This document shows, in pieces, positions 34,916-46,519 of a DNA stretch of 64,000 bases. How positions within the stretch are numbered: position 1 is the stretch's first letter; every line of letters begins with the position of its first letter. The notes under the pieces are model-generated. The model did not search any database and was not told where the DNA came from. It was given only the letters and a program-made list of their open reading frames with translations. The translations under genes were made by a program, and so were the position numbers. The stretch is from Sympetrum striolatum (lineage: Eukaryota > Arthropoda > Insecta > Odonata > Libellulidae), in contig OX388345.1 in assembly GCA_947579665.1 (NCBI GenBank), forward strand, positions 69,307,454 to 69,371,453, given 5' to 3'.

Positions 34916-37229
34916 TAAGATTGTAATAAGGTCAGATCACTTTTATATATGTTGATAAAGATGAATGATGAATTTGTCTTCATTCTAACTTATATAGCAA
35001 TGCTCTTTACAAATTGGCTTGCAAGAAGTTTCTGGCCTGAATAGATCAATTAAGTGGCTTAAATAAAGCATAATGTGACTGAATATTTGAGGATACAGTA
35101 TATTTGATAATATAGTAACACAACTACATGGTGAGTATAAAAGCTTTATATGTAGATCCCTGAGTCTTGAGAAATCTTTAAACAAAGGTTGCTACAATTA
35201 TTAAGTAGTTGTAATTTTTTACAAATGATGATAAAAATTACATTTGGTAAAATATGAGAATAACTTCCAAATCTTGTACAGCAGAATTAACGTCAATTTC
35301 TTTCTCCATCTCAGAGATTTCCATTTGCTGAAAACAGACCAACATGTAACAAAGTTATAAGTAAAATTGTGGACGTTATTTATTTCTTGAGTTAGCTGTT
35401 ACTAATATATAGTTACACGGCATGTCTTTTCCTTGTAAATCCACAAAAATTATAAATCCTTAAGTAATTTTTGGTATAATGCTGTAGAATGTTCAACTAA
35501 CTAATAAGAGGAAATAATGATCAGCAAAAGACATCATTGGCGTAAAAAATACTCAGGGACATTTTGAGAAAATCATATGAAGATACATACGTACATGAAG
35601 GCTGTACCATTTAGTAGGCCAATAAGACTTAATATTCCCAATCTAATGCAATTTTAGATAAGCACAGTATAATACTTGACTGAATTGAATGTCTCTTATA
35701 TGGTATCAACAAGAGTAAAATATTTTATATATACATATAATATCTAATTAGGAAAGTATTGATCAAGTGTAATCTGCAATTACCAGAGGCTTCAACATAT
35801 ACTTATTTTTATAATTTCTGAATTATAAGTAATTTATTGTCTCAAATAGTTTTAATGACTGAAAAAAATATGATGCTAAGAAACCACAGTGATTAATATG
35901 GGTAATTTTTCATATAATCCTTTAGAGAGAACAAGTTATTTTATTTTATCGGCGGATGTAATGGTCAATGGGTGCTAAGGGAGTTAATTGTATAGATAAT
36001 GCACTCAGATATGTGTATTTAACTCAGGGGCTTTTGAGGGGTAACTCAAACGGGTTTTAGGTAGTATTGTGGCACTTAATATAATTCAGGATTCAATTTA
36101 ATTAAAAGTGAACATTTGAGAATGATGAAGACTTTTTCATTATGACTTGTAACATATTGTTAAACCGTCAGATTCATTGAACTAAGTTGGAACCTTTTAG
36201 TTTTGTTATTAGAAATTTTCTTAAATAAAATTTGTAATTACAATATTAATACGCACAATTCTTAAGAAATACATCCTAGATAAATATACCCTTTTTATAA
36301 GAAATCCTAGATAAATATGCCCTTTTAATACGTTCTCAAGCTTCTCCACCATATTTTATTGAGTCAGCTGATGAGCATTGTGATGATGAAAAAGATAATG
36401 CATTTTTATTCGGCACTATGCTTACCGATAAGTGTTGCCATAGTTAGTTTTCATAACCGAGCTTCCGTCGGATCAAACCAGGAACAACTTCCTCCACACT
36501 TGAACTAGCTACCAATTACAAAGTGGATGCATCCGAGGAAACAAATTTGATCTGAATTTTAAGTTATAACTCGATATTTTGTGTGCAAGTAAAAGGAAAT
36601 GAGTCAAAACTTTCATATTGATCTAAAGCTAGTAAATCTATAAACGTAATAAATTATAATATTCACCGTTTTCTTTTAGGATATCTTTTACAAATTTTGA
36701 ACCTCTAGCAATATTTATTTATTCAGTAGTATGAGAATTGGAATTGGTTATAATCTAATCTAAATTCAGTTCATGTCAAATCTACTTTCACGTTTTATAT
36801 GAGAAGGGTGGTAGTTTTGGGGAATTTGATAATATGGTAATATGATAACGATCTTCTATTTGGGCAATCTTATTAATACATAAATACAAAATACATAAAA
36901 TATTTCATTAAATTAAATTCAAATACTATAATAAAAATCATACTTAATGCTTTTTGTTAAAACTTTAACGATAGTTAATCTGATTCAGACTGAGTGGTTT
37001 TCCAGCCGGACTACGTTTAAACTTAGTTGACGTTCCGTGATAGAGGTTGTAAGGGCGTATTTTTCATCCCAGGCAAAGTAGGCCACGTGAAGTAAGTCAG
37101 TGTTCCACTTAGGAGTTGAGACCATGTTATCGTTGATGTTGTAAGGAACGAATAGTTATCTTTGATGTAAAGAGGACTGGATGGAGAGCGATGTGTGTAT
37201 TCAAACCCTCATTTTTCTCATCTAGAATA
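34916..37229. other. AT-rich 2.3 kb without recognised gene
   Basis: No gene is recognised. The phrase AGAAATCCTAGATAAATATGCCC repeats a shorter ATCCTAGATAAATATACCC a few bases before it near 36270-36325. Confidence 0.4.
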
Positions 37230-37640
37230 TATTTTCGGTGATGACAAATATTCACACGGGATATTTATAGCATCCTTGTTTTTAAATTTCATTAATCATG
37301 CATTGCATTTTCGTGATTTTCTTTCAAATCGGTAGCTTCTCCTTTTTCCAAAAATATATTTCCTCAAGTATAAAGTTGAATTCAGTTTCTCGGTTTCAGC
37401 GTTTGAAATGTAAAATAGGTAAGGTAGGCTAAAATAAGATGGTTTATTTTCATGCATATAATTTAATTTTCATCTAAAAATTCCGCAGCATATCTGCGAG
37501 TATCTCAATTTAATTTTGTTTTAAGTTTAACTCCACAATTTTAGCAGGAATAGTAAGACAATAGGGATAGTAAGACATCAAATTTTCGAACGCAAGATTT
37601 TATTTAATTTTATCAGTACATTTCTTTCACATATGAATAT
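37230..37640. repeat. Dispersed copy of the 33.4-34.5 kb repeat region
   Basis: Blocks ATATTTCCTCAAG, GTTGAATTCAGTTTCTCGG, TGTAAAATAGGT and then GCAGCATATCTGCGA and GTAAGACAATAGGG occur in the same order as at 34180-34530. This shows that the array unit and its right flank were copied together. Confidence 0.75.
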
Positions 37641-38900
37641 GTGATGTAAATGTAACAAGGATAAAAAATACAGAAGCAATACTCAATCCTGGAAGATAAA
37701 TATTCGATTGCGCAGATGTAGATGATTTGCCGAAGAACGATACCGCTACGGTAATAATTATTCAATAACGATGAAACTTTTACAGCTAATTTATTTCCAC
37801 ATATTCAAAAATTAAATTTTTCCTCTGTCGGTTTCTCGGAAGAAAATACAATTTTTAATCTACTTGGAGCTTAAATGATATTAGGAAGCAAGTTTTCAAT
37901 AATGATTTGTCTTCCCGTTTCTCGACAAAAATAGATTTTATTTTACTTTAAAAATTAAGATTTAATCTAAAATAAAAATATTTTAATCCTTTATTCAATT
38001 TTAATAATAATTTATCAATTTCGCGGAAGCCTTTTAAAAATTAAAACTATTTTTATATTCTCACAATTACCGATTTTACTTCAATCTCGCTTAGCGCCGT
38101 GAAGTTAGCCTATGAGCAACGTAATTTCCATTGCGTGATGCCTATACTCTAGGATACTCTAAGCTATATATAACTTGAGGGAAGGATGTCACATTCTTGC
38201 TTATTAATAAGTGTTAAGAAAACTCGAGCAAAAGTTTATCTATTGATTTTAACTAACAATTAGAAATTATGATTGTAAAGCAAGGAATACTCCTATTTAA
38301 ATAGATCAAGAAAAATTACAAGTGAAAATTGAAGTGGATGTGAAATAATCAAAAAATTAGAAAGTACAGCTTTAATTAGCAATTACAAACAGTTTCCAAA
38401 GGATCTCCATGTAAAAGGGTATAATATTGAGTTATATTTGTTTTAAATCTTCAAAGTAAAGAGAGGGTGTTTGGTGGTAATTTTAATCCACATTCGCTCA
38501 TTACAGTGGATTAAGAGACTCAGTCCCTCTCACTATTGCCACACTTGTACCTTATATAATTCATTCTTACTGCATTCAGTTTACCACCACTGCTCCTCCT
38601 GAAATACCCAACTTTCGTTACCAAAGAACAAGCAGAGCATAGGGATACTTTAATATACACTCGTTTCTGCTTCATTCGTCAGTCCCTCAAGTTTACTCAC
38701 AGACCACATGTCCACTACTCCTCCCCCTGAATTCATACGCCTTTCTATCTGATCAACTATTCTGCCATTGCCATTTTGACCCTAAATATCCTACTCAGGA
38801 ACTAAACAACTCACCTTTTTCTTTTAAGTCCAACCTAGGAACACTTAATAGCCCAAATATATCTTATAATTAAATACTCAATATATTGTCAATAGAAGAA
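37641..38900. other. AT-rich spacer without recognised gene
   Basis: No coding exon or known element is recognised. 38490-38830 is somewhat less AT-rich, but neither strand gives a recognisable protein. Confidence 0.4.
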
Positions 38901-39038
38901 ATGAAGGAGAAAAAGTCTGCCGCAGCCAGACTCGAACCCGGATCTTCTACTTGCCAGGTTCCTTATGTACTTATGTTCTTTATGGTTTTAGGCTTTATCC
39001 AATTATTGTGGCTGCGGAAGGCTTTTTCTCCTTCATTC
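38901..39038. repeat. Fold-back element containing a tRNA-like T arm
   Basis: The left arm 38901-38928 and right arm 39009-39038 are inverted repeats: ATGAAGGAGAAAAAGTCTGC..CGCAGCCA against TGGCTGCGGAAGGC..CTTCATTC, about 26 of 30 matching. Inside, on the minus strand, is GATCCGGGTTCGAGTCTGGC, a tRNA T arm with a canonical B box. The length is 138 bp. It could be a SINE that folded back on itself or a TIR element that captured a tRNA-like head. Confidence 0.75.
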
Positions 39039-39119
39039 CTTCTCCAAATTTCAAGCATGTGAATCATGCGTTCTCATCACTTACATTAATACTGTATATT
39101 AATATAATCTATTAATGAT

Positions 39120-39290
39120 TCGTATTGATGTTAATGCTTAACTTAGATCTTAGTTAAAAACTTTAGATTTAAAGTGGAACTTGGTTGATTTATCAATAGA
39201 GATATATACAAAGTACACGATAAATAAATTTATAAATAGGCCGTCACAGTCAGGGTAAAATATTAGATAACAAAGTGAAAATAAATTATG
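39120..39290. repeat. Dispersed repeat family R2, copy 1
   Basis: TTTATCAATAGAGATATATAC, AAAGTACACGATAAATAAAT and GTCAGGGTAAAATATTAG align with copies near 41060-41170 and 43490-43650. Confidence 0.7.
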
Positions 39291-40079
39291 ACTCAAAAGG
39301 TTCTACCCAGAAACACTAAATAATCTACATTTTCCTTATTCATACTATCTGCGCTAAAGTTACAATAATTCGATTATTTAATTGAAAAATGCAGTCAACT
39401 TCTTTATAGTTTTGTAAACATTTATCCTCAGATATATTTTCACAGCAAAAAGAGACATGATCATCTTTTATTATTCGTTTGGAAATCATTCACTGAATCA
39501 AAAACTGTGATTAATTTTATATTCAATCTCAATAATAATGGAAGAAGTTCATATACTATATTTGCACTGTACTTCAGAATTGTTGTACTATCGTAACTTT
39601 TTATATCATTTTGTTTGTAACTCTATCGCTGCCACTAACAAGGATGTACGCCTGTTAGATTCCCTTGAGATCTGGTAGCAATAAGATCATATTTTACAGT
39701 TACTCAACTTAGCATTTGGTTTTCTTCCCCTACCTTCAACATTGAAATACGTTGAATTTTAGGATGTATCATTTAAATAGGTTAAAAGTATGTAAAAGTA
39801 AAATATTGCGATTTAATTTCACGTTTTAATTAACTTTTTATTTCTTTATTTATTTGCCATTGCTTTGATTGGTGTCGTTTCATGGCGTTTTAATAGCATC
39901 ATGTTAGCAAAATCTCGGTGTTGTTCTGATGGACTTCTTAATAATGCATATTTCCAGTATTTGGTACTTTTCTTTCGTGTCGATTTATCTGGCATATGTG
40001 ATTACTTTCGCTTAAACCGTTCAACAACAAGTATCAACTTTTATCGTCCTACAACTGGAGTATTTTATCACTGTAAAAT
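39291..40079. other. AT-rich sequence, probably left part of repeat R3
   Basis: No gene is recognised. The plus frame at 39865-40116 runs into repeat R3 and is not supported as a protein. TTTGCCATTGCTTTGATTGG near 39850 resembles TTTGCCATCGCTTTATTTTG near 48294, so R3 may extend to here. Confidence 0.4.
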
Positions 40080-40375
40080 GCTGAGAACGACTGAAAGTTT
40101 CCTTAATATGTATTAATATATTAATCCGAATTATTTTCATTGATTTCTCTATTCTGGTTTCAAACTGGCGTTTTAATATTTAAATTCCTGCTTCACTGGC
40201 ATTTTCTTGTTTATATTCCTTGTGTAGGTTAATCAATATCTGCTGAAATTTGCCGCATTTTGTGAACTCCACAACATTTCTCCTATTCAAAGAATCAACT
40301 CATTAACTCACACAAAACTTTCCTCTTTCCTCAGTAGAAAATATTTTTCCTTACATCAAACTAATCATGGATGGA
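40080..40375. repeat. Dispersed repeat family R3, copy 1
   Basis: A run of blocks matches 48725-49095 in order: AACGACTGAAAGTTTCCTTAA, CTGGTTTCAAACTGGCGTTTT, CTTCACTGGCATTT, TTGTGAACTCCA, AGTAGAAAATATTTTTCCTT and CATCAAACTA. The two copies are about 8.6 kb apart and in the same orientation. Confidence 0.8.
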
Positions 40376-40532
40376 CTAATGGATCATCACCATATGATGG
40401 ACAGAATTGTCTGAAATCAGTTGTGAGCATTAAAAGTTCAAGCTGAATATTGACAAAGTGTATTTTATTTCTGTACTCAGTTATGGCATTCCACAATGTA
40501 AAGGCATCTTCTATACATTATATCACAGGTAA
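40376..40532 (+). ncRNA. Penelope-like end with degenerate hammerhead-like motif (site b)
   Basis: ATGATGGACAGAATTGTCTG is followed by AAATCAGTTGTG, a mutated version of the 41437 motif. The tail GTGTATTTTATTTCTGTAC ... TGGCATTCCACAATGTAAAG matches the site-c tail, so both derive from one element. Confidence 0.55.
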
Positions 40533-40599
40533 AATTGATTTATCCTGCGTTAAATCAGAAATGTAGCGCGGAAAAACCTATAATCAAAATATTTAACCG

Positions 40600-40985
40600 G
40601 GAAACCGAGGAGAGAGATCTAAATCGATTCGATCAATCGCATTCCGCAACACGACGTGAAAGGCGGGAGGGAGTGGAACCGAACACCCGCCGCCACATCG
40701 GTAAAGCGGTTGTGCGACCGGCGCCGGAATAGACCAGCAGCACTTCTGCAACACGTAAGGAACGAACGCCCGTGAAAGTTTCGGGGTCCAGAGATTGACC
40801 CTCGCACGGCGTCGGGATTTACGACTCTGAGCGGGGAAGAGGAGAAAAGTCACGGGAGTAGTCTCAGGTGTTCTCCGTTAGTTGGTTTGGGGGCGTAATC
40901 GGTACGCGAGGGGGGGCAGACGAGGCGAGGAAGGGTTTTTGAAGGAGGGGAAAGCATAACGGGACACAAGATGCGAAACCATAAA
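40600..40985. other. GC/CpG-rich island 3
   Basis: About 390 bp of CpG-rich sequence with frames on both strands and no recognisable protein. An upstream piece (40560-40640) contains AAACCGAGG-type unique sequence. Confidence 0.5.
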
Positions 40986-41059
40986 GGGGGAGAGAGAGAA
41001 AAGGGCATCTCACGACCCGACAACTCAGGGTTCCAAAACTCTTGACATGCTTAAGTTAC

Positions 41060-41170
41060 AGCGTAGTTAGAAATTTTTGATTTTTAAATACATAATAGGG
41101 CAATCTATCAATAAAGATATGTACAAAGTGCATGAGAAATAAATTAGCACCGAGTGCGAAAATTCAGAGG
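41060..41170. repeat. Dispersed repeat family R2, copy 2
   Basis: CTATCAATAAAGATATGTAC and AAAGTGCATGAGAAATAAAT align with R2 copies at 39120 and 43490. Confidence 0.65.
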
Positions 41171-41308
41171 GAGTATTTTTATTATTTATCTTTAAGAAGG
41201 ATCGGATGCATGCGATAATTGTTGTAAAATTTTGGAAGTTAAATTAATGAAATTAATAAGTAATTTTTGTATCATGCGTGCCATTTTCCAAATAGCCGAA
41301 ATTGAATT

Positions 41309-41535
41309 ACAGAAATAGAGTACAGAAATAAAACAGGCTTCGTCCATATTCCACTTAAACTATTTAATACGCACGACCGGTTTCGAACAATTCTGTCCAT
41401 CATCAGGAATCATGGATAATCATCAGGGATCATCACCTGATGGTGGACAGAATTGTGCGAAACCGGTCGTGTGTATTAAAAAGTTCAAAAGGAAATATTG
41501 TGTGTAAGTGTATTTTATTTCTATACCAAGTCATG
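41309..41535. mobile_element. Inverted pair of Penelope-like ends (sites c1 and c2)
   Basis: The left arm (about 41309-41407) is the reverse complement of the right arm (about 41436-41530). Both contain GGACAGAATTGT, GAAACCGGTCGTG and GTATTAAA, and continue to TATTTTATTTCT. Hammerhead-like cores lie at 41372-41407 (minus) and 41437-41468 (plus). Each reads CTGATGRTGGACAGAATTGT, one base, CGAAACCGGTC. Such inverted terminal copies are known for Penelope-like retroelements. No reverse transcriptase or GIY-YIG frame is nearby. Confidence 0.6.
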
Positions 41536-41812
41536 GAATTCCACAAAGTAAAGGCACCTTCCATATATAATATTACAGAAATGTGATTTTTCTTGAATTC
41601 AGTGTGACAACTCATCGGACTCGACAACTCGCCGTGCGACAGCAGATCGCTGCGACAATTGAAACAATATGAAATTTTGAACGTTAAAACAACTAAGCGG
41701 TCGTCTTTTTATCGATTACTGATTGAACTAATTAACGAGTTATTAAAAATACCTTTGATAATAAATAAATCGCGCGATGAGGTTTCAGTTTTCTGAATCA
41801 CCAGGTGCACGG

Positions 41813-41884
41813 TGAGTTGTCGGGTCCGATAAGTTGTCGCCCTCTGAGTTGTCGTTCCCTGAGTTGTCGCACTCCGAGTTGCCC
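41813..41884 (+). repeat. GAGTTGTCG minisatellite
   Basis: GAGTTGTCG or a one- to two-base variant recurs five times (41814, 41831, 41846, 41861, 41876) at 15-17 bp spacing. The reverse complement CGACAACTC occurs at 41028 and 41622, on the other side of the Penelope-like pair. Confidence 0.8.
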
Positions 41885-42240
41885 CGGTACCCTCAGGGCC
41901 AAGATCTGTTCGGAAAGGCGTAGTGTTGTCGGAGCCCTTTTTCTCCAGCATCGCTCAACACTAGGTTGCCCTGGAATATCGAACGCATCTGGAAAATTGG
42001 AGGGGAGGGCGGAGAGATAAAGATCAGAGGAAATAAATAAACAAACGGGCGGAGGGAAAGGGTACGTTTCTTTGCTTCCTCGTTTTTGTCGACCCTTTTC
42101 CCCTTTGACGAGAATGTGCATACGTTGTCGTTACGTCCGAATTACTCTTCCTTCCGCATCCCTCTCCTCCGCGAGTCTCATAGAAGAGTGGATTCGGATT
42201 ATTCTTTCTCTTCTGTTAGAGTTGAAAGGATTCTTTGAAA
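41885..42240. other. GC-richer flank of the minisatellite
   Basis: Moderately GC-rich sequence with overlapping frames; no protein is recognised. Confidence 0.4.
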
Positions 42241-42249
42241 AAAAATCCT

Positions 42250-42520
42250 ACTAGCACCATTTAAGCTCTAAATAGAATGAAAATTGTAAGAGGTTAGATA
42301 CTCAATTAATTATGGGGACTTTTGGATAAGTAAGCTCACTTATCCTAAGATTATGGTGGGAAATTAATAATGATTATGATGGATTCACCCACTAGCACCA
42401 TTTAAACTCTAAATAGAAATAAAATTATAAGATATCGGATTCTCAGCTATTGATGGGGACTTTGACATAAATCAGCTCACTCATCCTCGTATGGTTACGG
42501 TGGATTTCGGTCAACTACTT
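42250..42520. repeat. Tandem duplication, about 143 bp unit
   Basis: CACTAGCACCATTTAARCTC, TAAATAGAA, GATGGGGACTTTKG-like sequence and GCTCACTTATCCT / GCTCACTCATCCT occur twice in the same order, starting near 42250 and 42393. Confidence 0.75.
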
Positions 42521-42640
42521 CAACAGGAGATATTGAGACAATTAAGTGCATTCTTCCATTTGATCAATCAATGATGATATATTTAATAATAGTATAGTAC
42601 TAAATTAAATGGAAAATAATCTAGGACAGGATAATCATGT
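42515..42640. repeat. Segment repeated at 43065-43200
   Basis: GGTGGATT, GGTCAACTACTTCAACAGG, GACAATTAAGTGCA, GATATATT and GGAAAATAATCTAGGACAG recur at 43065-43200 with substitutions. The copies are about 555 bp apart in direct orientation. Confidence 0.65.
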
Positions 42641-43489
42641 GTTACATTTAATCACCTATCACATTTGAGATATTACCCTTCGGCTGCCAAGAGAGGTAAC
42701 TCAGCTACTCCAGAGATAGTTTATCTGTGTTATTTAAGTTAAAAATTTAGAATAATTTCATGCGTCTATGTATTCGTTCTTCAGGATCTAACAATTTTAT
42801 TTTCTGGATATTTGTCATCAATTACACACTTTTGGTGTCATTTCAATAAAAACCTTGCTGGGAAACGATATAATTTTAGAATTTATATTGTTTTTAATTA
42901 CATTTGCCAATAGAGACATTTTTTAAGAACAAATATCACTTATCTATCAAATATCATTCATTTTTAAGTTAAATTCATAGTATTATTGTTTCAACCATAG
43001 AACTAAACTCTTAGAACACAAAAGGTGTAAAATACTTTGGTAGCCAAAGGGTTAAGAACGATTAAGGTGGATTCACTTATTTGGTCAAGCTCTTCAACAG
43101 GCGACATTGAAGTAATGCACTACACTCATCCATCTCATAGATGGTTGTGATATATTCAACAATATTGCAATTCTAATTTTAATGGAAGATAATTTAGGAC
43201 AGACGAAATATCTTGCTTATGAGAAAGCCTAAGAATATAACGCGGGAAAAATATACCTTGTGTAAAAAAGCACCGGACAAGTAGGAGTAGTAAAAATTGA
43301 TAAAACCTACAGATATTAAAAGAAAAAGTGAAAAGGTGAATAATTCAACTTCCAATGTGTAAGAGAGGTTAATATCCACTGCAGGAAAACACAAAGTTAA
43401 GGGGTGACGAAATTAGAATAGATTGAAGTAAAGAGGGAAATCAAAACAAAAAGAAAGTTTTTATCGCAGTATATATTAAAGTGTTGATG

Positions 43490-43650
43490 ATTAATTAATT
43501 CTTAAGTTAAAGTTTAGTCAAAAGATTTATAATTAAAGATACACTATTCATCGGGTAACCAATAAATATTTATAAAGAGTACACGAGAAATAAATTTATT
43601 AGTAGACCTTAGGAGTCAGGATAAAATTTTCGGTGACAAAGTGGGAATAA
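43490..43650. repeat. Dispersed repeat family R2, copy 3
   Basis: AACCAATAAATATTTATAAA, GAGTACACGAGAAATAAATT and GTCAGGATAAAATTTTCGGT correspond to the R2 copies at 39120 and 41060. Confidence 0.7.
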
Positions 43651-44289
43651 AATACTATTATAGTATATATAATAGTATATACTAATCGACAGCTATTGAA
43701 GCAGAGATGAGGAAAAAAGAAACTAAATTTTAATATTTTTAATCGAGTTCATGTGACCTGGATAAATACAAAATCTTATTATATATCCGTTGATGTAATC
43801 GAGGATACGGGGAATATAACCAAAATTTATGTCTTAAAACAAAAATCTTGTGTAAAATATGGAGCAAATGGGAAACAGAGAAAGATTGAAGATGAACTAG
43901 AATTTAAAAATTTCAACCAATGTGTGTCAGATTAATCATGTAATATACTTTTCGGAAAAAGTAGGTTACGTTTGGGTCATTACTTATATTCTAACGATTC
44001 TCAGCTGAGAATATTCAGAAAGACTAAAGATGGAGACAAGAGAATGAGAATTATGAGCTGACCGATAAACGGAACTAGGCCTTCATATTTTTCTCTGAAC
44101 ATTGGAATTAATACCTCTTGCATGACTGACCATCAAAAGTGTGGAATTAACATCAATTCATCGTTATTTATGGTATTCCGTGTTTATCAAATCTTATGTA
44201 CTATATCAGCTGTTACTAAGCAATGACAATTACGTGCTTGAGGAATTCTAAAAATAAACGAAAACAGATGTGAAGTACAGAAAGAGCTA
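43651..44289. other. AT-rich spacer
   Basis: A palindromic ATAGTATATATAATAGTATAT stretch near 43660-43682 is the only structure noted. The 60-codon plus frame (43753-43935) has no family resemblance. Confidence 0.4.
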
Positions 44290-44700
44290 TGCTAAAGAAG
44301 TCAGCCTGAGCCCACACTGCTGCAAAAATTGGGTGTGTCGAGAGAAGCGTAAGAACGCAGTTGAGATGGATTACATTAGGAACTTAAGTAGGAAACACAG
44401 AGAGGACACTAATGACAGAATAATGAATGGATGGATGAAAAAATGAGCTGACAAAAGGTCGCGTGACGAATGTAAAAGGTGTTTTATACTTTAGTGTGGA
44501 CATATGAATGGGGTGGGCGGAAGTAAAAATGACAAAGATGATAGTAGTATGAGTGGTACTTAAGGTAGAGGAGAAGCGAGAGAAAGCTGGCTGTATTTGC
44601 TTAATGATTTCCGGAAGGAAATAGACGAACGAAGAGACGAGTTTAAGGAATGTAAGGGAATGCATAAGAGTAGTAATGGAAAACTAATTAAAGAGATTTG
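44290..44700 (+). mobile_element. LINE C-terminal region, decayed
   Basis: Across frames the plus strand gives RKHREDTNDRIMNGWMKK near 44390, DECKRCFIL and CGHMNGVGGSKNDKDD near 44465-44545, GRGEARESWLYLLNDF near 44570-44610, then KEIDERRDEFKECKGMHK to about 44670. This matches the conserved end of another non-LTR retrotransposon ORF (the GHxxRM / GRGRP-W region). It differs from the elements at 1.5 and 17 kb. Stops show it is inactive. Confidence 0.65.
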
Positions 44701-46277
44701 CTATGTTTTTCGCCATAGGTTAAAAGTCATTGGTTTGAGTTTCCTCTTATTTAACCATGCAAACAGAATTTTACTTGCCATTTACTTTAATTATAGCGAT
44801 ACAATAACACAGAAAATAATTATTTCATGAATTTATCTTAGTCTGATCATGACTTACCTTTGTTGTCTCTAATATGCTCCTTCTAATTAGGAATGTTTTT
44901 TGATCCCTAAGGATTTCTAACAGGATTAGTAATCTTTCGATCATACAGACCGATTAAGAGGTACTCAAAATTTAATTACAGAGATAATTAATTTTTCCTC
45001 CGTTTACTTAAAAATGCAGCAGGAAATAACTGGATGAATACTAAGGTAGTTATGTCGTAAAATTGCTTACAAAAAGATCACATATGTCTTTCTATGTCAG
45101 CTTTTAGACGCGATTACTTACTAAAATAACATTATGATGTTATGATTTTTCACTCAATTTTTCGATGCAGAAATATAATTTAACGTTGATTCAATATTGC
45201 GTTGGTATTATTTTCTAAATTCAACAAGATTTTACGAGAATAAGTAAGGATGTATCACAAAAGAAGTGCTGTACTCATGGAAAACATGGATTAAAATAGC
45301 GAATAGAAGGCAGATAACGTGATTCTTTATTGACGATGCTAGGATCATGCAGGTTCTTTTCCGTTTAACCCCGTATTCCGTTATTATAAGTTCAGAGATA
45401 AAAACAGAAATAAAGAATACCTTGTGGGAAAAATCTTTGCAACTGAAAGTTTACAAAGGAAATGCCCACGTTGCCTGAAAACTCCCGCAAAAAACCGCGA
45501 CAGCACAGTAAATAATAATAAAACAGAAAATTGTAAAGTGAACGTTCAAACGATAAGTTTAAAATAGGCAGAAAATTAAAAAGCATATTAAATGAAAAAT
45601 CTCAAGAAGAGGACATTAACTATCTCTATGCATGTATTTATCCTTGTCAATAAAATGAATGCATGTTCAATCTTTCATTTTAGGTACATTCCAGTTATAT
45701 TTTAGGCACATTCCAGATACTATCATTTTCATTAATTCCCTTCCCTTTATCCCTTCTAAATTTAAGTTGAAACTATCTATAGGTTTCGTAGGTTTTTCAC
45801 GCTTCCCTTACCGTGAGAGTTTTCCAGCAGGATTGCTACTTTTCTCCTTAGTGCTTGGTTACTTAGGTTCTTTGTTAAATCACAAATATATCTCTCTTTT
45901 GCTCTTTCTTTTAACCCATCCCTAAAATCTCCTTATCGAAATATTAAAATGAAATGAGATTAGATGTATGATGAGACTTGAAAGTCTCCATCTCGCCCTT
46001 TAATAAAGTCGTCTTTTAGTCGAATCAAATGTTGCTTTGAAACAGCAAGCTTACTGGGAATAATTTCCATGTCAATATTTCTCCTCGAAGTACCTACAAT
46101 TCATGATAAAGTTTACTCTCGGCCGCCGTTTCTTTACCACGAATTCTGTTAATGAAAATAAAAAGCAGTAACTAAAGTCCAATTCAAGATATGAGGCCGA
46201 AATCAACTGTGAACGAAAATTATCGCATTTATCTCAATCCCTCTTGCGACAAGTTCTTTTTCGCGTAAGAAATAAAA
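44701..46277. other. AT-rich spacer without recognised gene
   Basis: The plus 88-codon frame at 45659-45925 and the minus frame at 45392-45586 are T-rich or Phe/Leu-rich translations of noncoding DNA. Nothing else is recognised. Confidence 0.4.
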
Positions 46278-46519
46278 ATGTTTTAGGCGGCACATAAATT
46301 GGGCTGCCCAAAAGAATTTCTCTTATGTTACACTGCACTTAAACAATTTTTTTGCTAAGTTTAGGTTTCTTTAAATTAAACAGAACGTGGTTTTTTGTTC
46401 GTGTTAATTATAAAAGTAGCAACAAAGTAAAACGTTTTAGGTGGCACATAAATCAGGCTGCACGAAGAAATTTCTCTGATGTTACGCTGCTCTTCAACAA
46501 TTTGTTTTACTAAGATTTA
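46278..46519. repeat. Direct duplication, about 154 bp period
   Basis: TTTTAGGCGGCACATAAATT ... ATTTCTCTTATGTTACACTG and TTTTAGGTGGCACATAAATC ... ATTTCTCTGATGTTACGCTG are two collinear copies near 46280 and 46433, just left of the TIR element. Confidence 0.8.
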
